64,000 nt of DNA, from the NCBI GenBank assembly GCA_902806575.1, contig CADCXD010000001.1, positions 1,798,001 to 1,862,000 on the forward strand. Direction: 5' to 3'. The notes under the pieces are model-generated. The model saw only the letters and a list, made by a program, of their open reading frames with translations, searched no databases and was not told the origin of the DNA. Source of the stretch: Jackrogersella multiformis (taxonomy: Eukaryota > Ascomycota > Sordariomycetes > Xylariales > Hypoxylaceae). This document shows, in pieces, positions 12,730 through 22,406 of the stretch. The position numbers were made by a program, and so were the translations under genes. Within the stretch, counting starts at the first letter, position 1. Every line of letters begins with the position of its first letter.

Positions 12730-13165
12730 GGGGTGGATCGAGGTAGCAAGCATCAGCACGGAGTTTAGGACAGGCAGGGGAAAAGGTCGTTTGGCATTTG
12801 CAAAAACCTGTACATGAGATCATAGATTTCTTCTTTTACGGGAATGATACCACATTGCATTAAGAACGTTTTTGCTTTTGATACGAAAAAGGATTGCAGT
12901 TGATGAGAACGTTTGCGCAGACATTAGTTTAGGAGCACTGCGAGGTCTAGGACGTAGCAGTCATAATACTATTCTTCACGAAGATTTAAGATTCGTATTG
13001 ATCTCTACCTCGTTTGGTTGTTCATTGTTCGCCTATCTCATGCGACTAGGTATCAGAACCGAGCATTCATCAATTTTTGGTGGATGCTCTCAAAAGCAAT
13101 TCCGTTTCCGAACTCCATGACCAAGACCAGGCATTCCATGCAAAACATCCTCCGCGGGTTCATGC
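12730..13165. other. convergent 3' region between sdc1 and rps13
   Basis: 436 bp between two stop codons on opposite strands. It presumably contains both polyadenylation regions; no gene is seen in it. Confidence 0.5.
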
Positions 13166-13895
13166 TTATGCGACGATAGTGCTGGCGGTAGCGCTCTCGT
13201 ACTTCCAGGTCGGGGGCAGGACACCGACGGTCTTGTAGTAGCGGGCGAGACGGTGGATTCGCGACTCGATCAGAATGAGGCGGAACTTGGAGTCCTTGTC
13301 CTTGCGGTTGCGCTCGAGGTGCTTTCGCACGGAGACGGCCTTGTAGTGGTATTGTTAGCATCTGTCACTAGCCTTGATATCGTAGGACCCAATCGTTTAC
13401 TCACCTTCTTGATCAACATGTATAGATCCTCAGGAAGCTCGGGAGCGAGGCCTATATAAGATCACACCGTCAGCCTTGACCAACAGCGGCATTATGATTG
13501 TCATGGGTTCCTAGGAACACCATGTGTATGGTTCGTAGATTGGGGTATACAGCCTTTCGTTGGCTTCGAGGGGAGGAGGGTTTCATGTCGTACCATTGGA
13601 CTTGAGGATTCGCAGGATCTTGTTACCTGTATTTTCAGAGTTAGCTGATGTTAAACGCGACATAATTGAGTTTGGTTTAGGCTTCATTCATACCAGTGAC
13701 GACGCGAACCTGAGCGATTCCGTGAGAGTCTCGGAGGATAACACCGATCTGAGAGGGAGTAGCACCCTTTCGGGCCAGTCTGCAGATCTGCTCTTCGACC
13801 TGGGCGGGAGTGGTCTTGAGCCATGCGGGAGCCGTGCGCGAGTAAGGGACCGCAGAGGCGGAGATACCCTTTCCGTTGGAGTGAAGACGACCCAT
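13166..13895 (-). CDS. rps13: 40S ribosomal protein S13 (uS15)
   Basis: Cytosolic small-subunit ribosomal protein that binds 18S rRNA and lies at an intersubunit bridge. Four exons: 13895-13694, 13626-13594, 13451-13405 and 13339-13166. They join without frame errors to 151 residues, the usual length for eukaryotic uS15. The N-terminus MGRLHSNGKGISASAVPYSR, the middle GATPSQIGVILRDSHGIAQV and the C-terminus ending ESATASTIVA are diagnostic. The second exon is only 33 nt (GNKILRILKSNG region). Introns of 67, 142 and 65 nt give a gene far more interrupted than its neighbours, typical of fungal ribosomal protein genes. The stop at 13166 is convergent with sdc1. Confidence 0.97.
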
Positions 13896-14532
13896 TTTGG
13901 CGAATATTGTTTGCCGACTTGTGATGGTTTGTCGAGGTGGTCAGAAGTCGAAGAAGTCGAAGATGTGGAAGATGGAAGATCGTGGGTGAAGGTTTTGTTG
14001 AGGTGGAATTTATTTTTGAAAAAGATGCTAAGAGAAATTGTGTGTTCGATTCGGTTGTCCCCGCCTGTCCATAAGTGGTAAGCGCCATTAGATCCCCACT
14101 ATTCTCCTCGGGAAACCCGAGGATTTTCCGGTACCTACACTAGGCAGCCTAGCTCTTAAGTCCATTTACCTAACACATCCTGCCAGGAAATTTAATGTTC
14201 TCACTTTAAACAGCGATAACTCAGTAATCTTTAGTTATACGACATGAAACTTATCCTATCAGTGGGTTTGTCGAACTATGCTATATAACATACCTAAGTA
14301 TTTTAAATTCAAGGACTGTGTGGGCTATTATTAAAAGTTATTTCCATCTTTAATATAAGGTGGTTTAAAGGTTTTCGAGCGGTGGGAGAGCAATACGTGA
14401 CATTCATAGCCAGATATAAACAAGACATAATAGCCTTAGTAACATTAGGTATTTAAAACGAAACAATAAATTCAACTTTAAGTTAGGTACCTAATTATAC
14501 AATATCGTTTATGTTACATAAGGAAACCCACC
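13896..14532. other. intergenic, promoter side of rps13
   Basis: Upstream of the rps13 ATG the minus strand is rich in CA and TC, as expected for a ribosomal protein leader. Beyond about 14.1 kb the sequence turns AT-rich with no frame of interest. Confidence 0.4.
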
Positions 14533-14960
14533 TTAGCTTTGTCGAACTTCGTTATAAGTAGGAGCCGGATAATATTGTGCCAAATTATAATTGGTGTTCA
14601 TATGGTCACTCCTGTTTCGTGGCCTACGAGGAGCCTGATTCGGGTCGTGGTAGCCAACGTCAAACTGAGACCTGTCGTTATCGTTATAAAAGGCTCTCAC
14701 GGGCCCAGGATGGCCGCCATTGTAGTTGCGTGGAGTTGCCCCATCCTGCGGACTAGGACGACCGGATATCCCCGGTAAGGCGATTGAGCACTCAGGGGCT
14801 GCGGCGGCTGGTTGTGATAAGTCTTGGGATACCGTCCAGAAGAATAGAGTCTCGATGGTGCATCCTGAACCTGACATCGCACATCAGATGCTTGCAAGTG
14901 TCGGTAGTTCGGATCAGTGGCTTGAGTCTGATACTGTTTTACTATGGTTAAATGATGCTT
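14533..14960 (-). pseudogene. possible frameshifted remnant of a Pro/Tyr/Asn-rich protein gene
   Basis: Two overlapping minus-strand frames both look protein-like and are similar in style. The upstream one (about 14960-14760) reads KQYQTQATDPNYRHLQ and SGRYPKTYHNQPPQPLSAQS. The downstream one (about 14765-14533) reads RPSPQDGATPRNYNGGHPG and continues to a stop at 14533 with NTNYNLAQYYPAPTYNEV. They would join by a single-base shift near 14765. No splice sites explain the change: the only GT...AG span there is 17 nt. No ATG opens the upstream frame. A pseudogene, or an error in the assembly, is the likeliest reading; the family is not recognised. Confidence 0.3.
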
Positions 14961-15870
14961 TCTAAAAGGTTCCGTGTATTTATATGCTCAATCGAAACAT
15001 GAACTTATTCTTGGATGAACCTATGTAAGAGTCTGTCCTTGTGAACAAAGGAACGTCCCCGTCTTCCGGGTTACTGGAATATTTCTGATAAGGTCGATCA
15101 ACGTCAACGGTTTGTGTTCTTCATGCCGTAGTCGATGCAGTCGACGAGCCGCTGGGGGCGTTGCTAGAACGATATGAGTAAGACATAGTAAATAAAGGGA
15201 TAAGTGGTTAAGAAGTAGGATGTCTGGGGAAGCAGAGGCTCAAGCACGTCAAGTAATAATGGAATCTAGAACACGTAAGATCGGTAGGATCGGTAGGATG
15301 AGTGAGATGTGTATGAGCGAGCAATTATAGTTGAGGTTATCAACGGATCACTAGATAGCTTTATACTTGACATCTCGGTCCATGTCGATACTGACCTTCC
15401 GTGCGGTCTCCCTCACCTGAACCCGATGAGGCTCTATACCAGCCCATATGCCTTCCATGGTTGATGCGTCAGTCAAAAACTTGCACTGAAGCGGGTGAGG
15501 TTTACTTGAAAGAGGAAAATCATCGTGCTCGTCTCTCGCGAGACCTCGCTGGCGCGCGCATGTAGATCTCTTAGCGAATCATATGTCCCCTGCACCGTAG
15601 GACAGACAGTTATTTGAGAATAAAGCTATGCAAAAAAAATATTAAGGGGGAAATGTTGGTAGCAGGTGTTGGATAGCCGCCCTGTCGCCCTGCCGCCGGA
15701 CCGGGGGTGGAGCCTGTAACTTGAGAGCGCGGTCAATTGCCTGTCCCTGGCAGCTGCCTGGTTAATGCCCTCTACCTCGAGTTAAAGTATCGTGGTTCGT
15801 CTTGTCACTGACTTCGCATTCTCATCTTCTCATTCTAACCCTCGATTTATCAGCGCGCTCAACAATATAT
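14961..15870. other. intergenic region
   Basis: AT-leaning sequence with no supported gene. A tandem of atcggtagg units occurs near 15.28 kb. The last about 100 bp before the next gene are CT-rich, consistent with a leader. Confidence 0.4.
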
Positions 15871-16894
15871 ATGATGGCAGGACATGAAAGTGCACTATAT
15901 TCTCTCGGATTAATAAGAGAAAAGACTCTCTCCTCCCAGCAATCCGACATACTTAAAGCATTTTCTTTTCAAGACGTTGGCGAGGCCGTCTCTCATATCG
16001 ACAATTGCTGTCCACCTCTTACGGAGAGAGATGAGGCTGAAAATTATCTATGGACCGTCTGGGAACTTATGATGGATATTGTTAGTAGTCCAGACGTAAC
16101 AAGTGAGATACAGGAACATTTGGTCGGTATTCTTCAAAGTCTACAGCAAATAGGAAAGGGGGACTTGGTCGTTTGGAATGTAAGTATTCATCTAGCCTAA
16201 AATATTTATCCCTAATATTATCTTTCTCTTAGTATTAAAAATACTATGCCGATACTAATTAAACCCGCGTTTATTAACAACTTCAAACTTGTAGGCCGAG
16301 AAACGTGTATGGAGAGACTTGCCATTGCTTCCTCAATGTGCGGAGGCGTATTTCAACGGTACGTGTGCCCCATGACCATTCTTGAGGACAATGAATATAA
16401 ATGCTATGTTACCAGATCCTATGGCGGAGGAGGAAGAGTTTACTCCAGAATCCGCACAGATATGGTATAACTTGAACTCCTTTGCCGCTCGGTCCATGGA
16501 CGCTGGCGTCCTAGGTCCCTATATCCAAGTCATCGACGCACTGAGGGAGGCGCTCGAGACAGAGCTGAACACCGACCAAGAACACCTCGCGAGGGCCGAG
16601 TGTAGGATAAGGGTGGCCTGTGAATGGATCGCACACGGGAGCAATACTCTTCTTTTCTGGACCCGGGAAAACATAGGCTTCTTCGACGTACCGGAGGATA
16701 GCACTCAATACTTCCCGGCCGGCCCGCTGTATAAGGGGCCGCCCGCTATGTGCCTACGGCGGTGGGGCTTCTGGCAGACCCGGTTCGAGGAGCTGGGAAA
16801 ACACTCCGGTCTCAGCGAAGAGATCCAGAAAGCGGCGTACGAGGCCTTCGAGACCATGGACAAGATCGAGAAGCACTTGACCCATACGTTGTGA
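15871..16894 (+). CDS. DUF3632-like fungal protein of unknown function
   Basis: Three exons: 15871-16179, 16295-16358 and 16416-16894, with introns of 115 and 57 nt. They join in frame to 283 residues. The start is the ATG pair at 15871/15874; an in-frame ATG at 15802 would add 23 hydrophobic residues and is less likely. The spliced text AEKRVWRDLPLLPQCAEAYF, then SAQIWYNLNSFAARSM, then CEWIAHGSNTLLF, then a C-terminal RRWGFWQTRFEEL followed by EIQKAAYEAFETMDKIEKH, resembles the layout of fungal DUF3632 proteins. That family has no known biochemical role and is often expanded in filamentous fungi. The call rests on remembered pattern, not on a search. The gene stands alone in an AT-rich region between housekeeping blocks. 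Confidence 0.7.
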
Positions 16895-18353
16895 TTATCG
16901 TCGACCTTGATGGCGTACATTATAATTGACCTGCTTTCTATAATTGAGTATTATCAACGTCGAAATGAAAGTCCCATAGTAGCCCTCCAGTACCATCAAA
17001 TGTCTCTTTATGCTGTCTTGCTGCTACTTTGTACTTTCGTATGACGTCTATATTATTCTCTTGCGCCTTACACCTCTCAGCCTGGAACTCGGCAGGCATA
17101 TGGGCGACCTTTACAGAGGGTTCATGATTTATTAAGACTTTTGAATGTCGTCTATGGAATTCTCGAGTATAATCAGTCCGTCCGTTTACTTACCATGTTC
17201 AATTGTAGAAGATTAGGTAAGATTAGGTATTAATGTTGAAGACGTGGTGAGCCTAGCCTGCCTTAGGTACTATGTACCTAGGTAGTTAGGTACATGTAAG
17301 TAGCCTACCTAAGCAAAAGCTGCGACTGCGCTAAACCTAACTTGTCGTACGCTATAAAAAGTAGTACGTACTACGAAGTACAGGTAGTGTACGCAAAATT
17401 GGGAACCGTGTGAAAGTCACGTGACGATAAGATATAAGACATAAATAAATTCTGTGTTTCCCGGATTTAGCTAAGGAACTGAAAAATAACAACAACGATT
17501 GACCTACAATGTGATGGCTCGAGACATCCTACAAGGATGGATCTATTACTTCCAGATCGATTTGCATAGCTTCTAGCGAGTAATAGTTGCATCGAGGTTC
17601 AATTGAACTGCCATTTATTCAATCAAGGTAAGCCGACCATTCCCGTACAATCCTCGTTTCGACTTCTTCCGTTTCTCATGATGATAACTTCCAAACTTTA
17701 TTTATTTTCTGGTACCTCTTATATCATCTCGTCTTCGGACTTGAAATGTATTAAACGGACTTCTGACAGAGACGGACTTGTTGCCTTTTTTTCCTCACAT
17801 GAATCTCCTCGTTGGCTTAACCTCAACTGACATAGCGAGCAGGTAACTTTGTACGCATGGAAATCCGGAACCTATCAGCTTTGCAATATATATTCTCTGT
17901 TGCAAGATAGTATTGTAGTGTAGTATGCCTAGGCAGGGCCCGCGGCGGATATCGAAATCCAGTCTGGCTGCTCTACTATGACGCCGCTGTGACGTCTGAT
18001 GATGTTGCACCATGTCAGCCGACTTGTTGAACGATGCTCATGGCCGATGACCTGATAATATAGTACTGTTTCCCTCTTAAGTATAGTCATATATCATGTA
18101 ATGTCACTTCAGTTACTCTTATAACATAGCGATATATTCGCGGAACTCCGAATAGATTGTTCTAGGTACCCCTAATAAAGCCAAGTTAGGAGTATCTCAG
18201 TAGCCATTTAAGCCTCCTCGGCTATCTAACAGTTAGCCTTGGCTAAAAAAGATCGACTATATCGTTATACCTAAGATCTAGCTATAACATTATTCTGTAT
18301 CCATTAACCTAACCCATGTGTACCTCCCATCCAAACCATCGCAAGATAGAAGA
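16895..18353. other. AT-rich intergenic region
   Basis: About 1.46 kb without a convincing gene. It contains an ACCTAGGT copy near 17.28 kb within GGTA/TACC words and several short repeats of taagattaggt. Nothing resembling a transposase, RNA gene or conserved protein is seen. Confidence 0.5.
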
Positions 18354-18740
18354 CTAGTCCAATCTTTCCATCAAAGTCTGGGCTTCCTCCCAATTTGGCT
18401 CATACTGCTCCAATTCCCATTTTTCCAAGAATATATGTTCTTCCCAGCCTGGTAAACATAACGGCTCCCATACTACATAACCAGATGCGTGAGCGGATTG
18501 TGACAGATCGGGCGCTTGCTGGGTTTCTAGTAGTTCAAAAGCTGGATCAGTTGTACCCAAATCATCAGAGGAGGTCTTTTGCAGCGGGGAGGGTGGACAA
18601 GAGGATGTATCGTGGCTTTGTGAGTTTGCTGCTTCTTCTTCCCCTTCTTTCAATGGATTTTTAAGAACTTCCTCTGCCCAGCGAACGAGGGCCTCCCAAC
18701 TTCGCGGGCTTGGGCACAGATCATCATCTGTATATGACAT
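18354..18740 (-). CDS. small acidic hypothetical protein
   Basis: Single open frame of 128 residues from the ATG at 18740. An in-frame upstream extension of 30 hydrophobic residues, in AT-rich sequence, is judged to be leader. The protein is acidic and Trp-rich, starting MSYTDDDLCPSPRSWEAL, then RWAEEVLKNPLKEGEEEAAN, a Ser/Pro linker, and a C-terminus with WEEHIFLEKWELEQYEPNWE. No domain is recognised. The Glu/Trp spacing in the C-terminal third suggests a helical segment. Amino-acid composition is more protein-like than that of surrounding frames, but without homologues it could still be spurious. Confidence 0.45.
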   Translation of the reverse strand: MSYTDDDLCPSPRSWEALVRWAEEVLKNPLKEGEEEAANSQSHDTSSCPPSPLQKTSSDDLGTTDPAFELLETQQAPDLSQSAHASGYVVWEPLCLPGWEEHIFLEKWELEQYEPNWEEAQTLMERLD

Positions 18741-19556
18741 GATGATGGTAATTAGGTAGAGAAGTATATGGATTGTGATTGATGGAAGTAATAACGTTAA
18801 ACTGAGGGTTAACTTCAAGTAGGTATTCAAATCCTAAGTTGTTAGATTAAGTGAGGGGGAAAATGAGTTTGTTATAAGTTAAAAATTATTTGTTTTTGTA
18901 CCACTTACAGGTAGGTATTTCTGCGGAGATGCTGGCATTGTGATTGATTTGTAGATATTTATTCATGTGCTTACCAGCGCGGGTACATGCCAGCTCCCGT
19001 CCCCTGATATCCTCACAAACGAAGCTAGATATACCCCGGATCGTCTCGTTTCACTTTACCTTACCTATCCTTACCTACCTAGGTACCTACAAATAACAGT
19101 AGAATACAATAGAGTACAACAAATGCCTCCCCATACACCAACAAAATTAAAACACCCTCACGCTCTTTTTCTTTTTCCTTAATCCTAAGAGATCCCGGTT
19201 TGCAACCGACGAGGTGTGCCTAAGTAGCCGGAGAATTAGCGTCCACGTCCGGATCGTTTACGTGCTAAAGCCGAACATTCAGGTACAGCTAGACGGCAAC
19301 AGCTACATAGTTAGCAGACACGGAGAACAATCCCGGTCTATATGTCACGGAGCCGCTCGTCCTACTCACTCACTCACATGGACGGTACAAGGGCCAATCA
19401 AAAGATGATGCACATTTTGATTTCAATTCAGAAGTACGAGCTAATAATAATCTAGGTGACCGTATTTTTCCGAACTAACCGTCCCCAGTCATCCCTATCG
19501 TGATCGTAAGCATACTACGCGTGCGTGGTGTGGTTTACCCGAAAGTTCCAGTCAAT
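18741..19556. other. intergenic region between hypothetical and enolase 3' end
   Basis: 816 bp with no supported gene. It contains an ACCTAGGT copy with TACC flanks near 19.08 kb. The right side is the 3' flank of the enolase gene. Confidence 0.45.
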
Positions 19557-20930
19557 CTATAGGTTGACAGCCGTGCGGAAGTTCTCGCCTGCGTAGATGG
19601 CGTTGTCTCCGAGTTCTTCCTCGATGCGGAGGATCTGGTTGAGTTTGGCTAGACGCTCAGAACGAGCGGGGGCACCGGTCTTGATCTGACCAGCCCGGAT
19701 ACCGACGACAATGTCGGCAATGGTGACATCCTCGGTCTCTCCGGAACGGTGGGAAACCATGACACCCCAGCCGTCAGCGTAGGAGTCCTTGGCAGCCTGG
19801 ATGGACTCGGTTAGAGTTCCAATCTGGTTGACCTTCAGGAGTAGGGAGTTGGCGGCCTTGAGCTCGATGGCCTTCTTGATACGGATAGGGTTGGTGACAG
19901 TCAAGTCGTCACCGACGATTTGGATATCTTGGGTCTTGTAGAAGTAGCTCCAGGCCTCCCAGTCGTCCTCTGCGAAGGGATCCTCAATGCTGACAATGGG
20001 GTACTTCTTAGCTAGGTCGCCGTATAAGGCAGCTAGCTCCTCGTAGGTGAGCCACTTGGTCGGATCGCTGTCGGGGTTCTTGAAGTCGAGATCGTACTTC
20101 TTGGCATCCACCTTGTAGAACTCGCTGGAAGCCACGTCCATAGCGATGTTCATCTTGCCGGTATAGCCTGCTTGCTTAATAGCATCGGTGATGAGGTCAA
20201 GAGCCTCAGCAGCAGTCTGGATATCTGGAGCTACACCACCCTCGTCTCCGACATTGCCCGCAGATTGACCGTACTTCCTCTTGGCAAGAGTCTTGAGCTT
20301 CTGGTAGACTTCGGACCCTTGACGCATGGCCTCGGTAAAGGAAGGAGCGGCAGAAGGCACAATCATGAACTCCTGGAAAGCTAGTCGGCCACCAGCATGA
20401 GAACCACCGTTCAAGACGTTCATGAAGGGAACGGGAAGAACGTAGGGCTTCTTGGTGCCGGCGAGGTCTGAGACGTGAGCGTACAGCGGTACACCCTTCT
20501 CAGCAGCACCAGCCTTTGCAATAGCAAGACTGACGCCTAGGATAGCATTGGCACCGAGCTTTGTCTTGTTTGGTGTCCCATCGAGGCCGTTGAGGAACTT
20601 GTCAACTGCGCTCTGGTCCTTTACATCGAGACCCTCCTTGATGACTGCGGGGGCGATGATGGTGTTGACATTGTCAACGGCCTTGGTGACACCCTTACCT
20701 CCCCACTTGGTCTTGTCGCCGTCACGGAGCTCGCAAGCCTCATGCTGACCTATTGTATCATGTTAGCTGGCGGGATATTTCGAGGCTGGATGAAAGCGGT
20801 ACGAACCGGTGGAAGCTCCAGAAGGAACGATGGCACGGTGAAGGCCAGTCTCGGTGACAACGTCAACCTCTACGGTTGGGTTGCCACGGGAGTCGTAGAC
20901 AGAGCGAGCGTGGATTTTCTTGATGGCCAT
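19557..20930 (-). CDS. eno: enolase (2-phosphoglycerate dehydratase)
   Basis: Glycolytic enzyme interconverting 2-phosphoglycerate and phosphoenolpyruvate in the cytosol. Two exons: 20930-20807 and 20749-19557, with a 57-nt intron (donor GTTCGT, acceptor AATAG) between GASTG and QHEACELRDG. The product is 438 residues, the expected size for a fungal enolase. Diagnostic segments are present: MAIKKIHARSVYDSRGNPTV at the start, NVLNGGSHAG, VGDEGGVAPD, the metal and catalytic text SIEDPFAEDD and VGDDLTVTNP, the catalytic lysine in LLLKVNQIGT, and the signature VSHRSGETED. It ends AGENFRTAVNL. A likely additional intron lies in the 5' untranslated region (listed separately). High expression is expected; the upstream minus strand is pyrimidine-rich. 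Confidence 0.98.
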
Positions 20931-22406
20931 CTTAATGTCTGGTGTAATCTTAGGTTGATGGCTGCAGAGAAAGGTTGGGTTAGTTACAGATGAATTGGGT
21001 TGGAATAAAGTAAAGGGGGAGGTATCAAGAGGCAGAAGGTAATTAATAGAAAACCCTTATAGGCAGGAAATTCGCTCAGTAGGAGTTTCGTAAGTGTGAC
21101 TCGAACCAAGGGGTGAATATATGCCTCAAGAGTAGAGTCCAGATAGAAAATTGTAGGGATAGTAAGGATTGTCAGAGTAATGATGGTGGGATGGCGGGGT
21201 AGCTCAAGATATCATCAAATACCGTAGAGGGTGATTGTAAGGTGGACGTGATATGAACTAATTCACGGCTGGCTAGGAATAAATGAAGTTGATAGAGACT
21301 TACTATATACTAAGGATTTGGCTTCAAGTTGGGTGATGAAGTTGACTTGATAAGAAAGAAGGAAGGAGAAGAAAAAATTTATGAACTCAGACAAGACAAG
21401 AAATCCTGAGGAGGTAAGTACCTACCTAGGTATGCTTCGTTTGAAGCTAGTAGGCATGGTGGGCAAGGTGGGCTGCTGCTGCTGCTGCGTGGGCTGAACG
21501 GACAACGTGAGTGCCTGAAGTGAAAAATAACCTGTGAGCAAGCAAACGGAATGGCGCGACTATAATTGGACATATGACTGGCGGGGTCCGGCGACGGACC
21601 TCACCAGGATGACATCGCGGAGGAAGGAGGGGCTTGGGTACATGTCTTGCACGCCAAGCTTGCTTGGCCACGCAAGTACCTTAATAATACTCCGTACGAA
21701 GTACCTACCTTCGTTAAGAGGTAGCTACATTGGCTGAGAATAAAAATTAAAACCTGTTGGACTAGCCTTTTGGCGCTACTTGGGTACCGGCCCGACATAC
21801 ATGTAGGTAGGTACCTACCGATATGCAATGAAGTATTAGGTATTATCTATATGTAGGTAGATTATATCGTTGGGGAAGAGCTACCTAGAACGAATATATG
21901 CATGCATGGTATAATCACAGGCCAACTCTAGATGTCTCCCACCAATTACTAGGTACCTAGGTACTATATATTCTAACTTATATCACTCAGACATACATAA
22001 CAGGTAAGAGGTATATCCTATTAAGCTAAAGCCCTCTTTGCTATCTACCTAGGTAGGTCCTGACTAATGGTCTCTGTAGTTCCTAAGTAGGTATTTGTAA
22101 ATGCGTGCGTACTATATGAGAAGGCTGAGGATTCCCATGATGCTGACATATCTAGAGATATATATAGACAGAAGACCGTCCATGAACAGACAATAAGCAC
22201 ATTCAAGTGAACGCAATAACTCGCAAGGACACTGGAGCAATATAATTTATTTTCTGATCTCCTCCAATCAGAATTTTCTTTCTATCCTTGTCTACGGGTA
22301 TCTCCCGGGTCTCCTTCTGCATGAATATGGCATATCTCCAGCAAACCAGTACCCTTTAAATCCGCATAGAAACCTCGTGATTCATCGTTCGCATTCACCA
22401 TCACAT
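20931..22406. promoter_or_regulatory. enolase 5' leader and promoter region; 3' flank of aminopeptidase gene
   Basis: On the minus strand a candidate 5'-UTR intron runs from a GTAAGT donor at 21303 to a CTGCAG acceptor at 20962, with CTAAC upstream of the acceptor. Above it lies a TC-rich tract (about 21350-21375) typical of strongly expressed fungal promoters. Then come an ACCTAGGT copy at 21424-21431 and a CTG/CAG triplet run near 21475. The 21.8-22.1 kb part holds further ACCTAGGT copies. No coding gene is seen. Confidence 0.4.
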
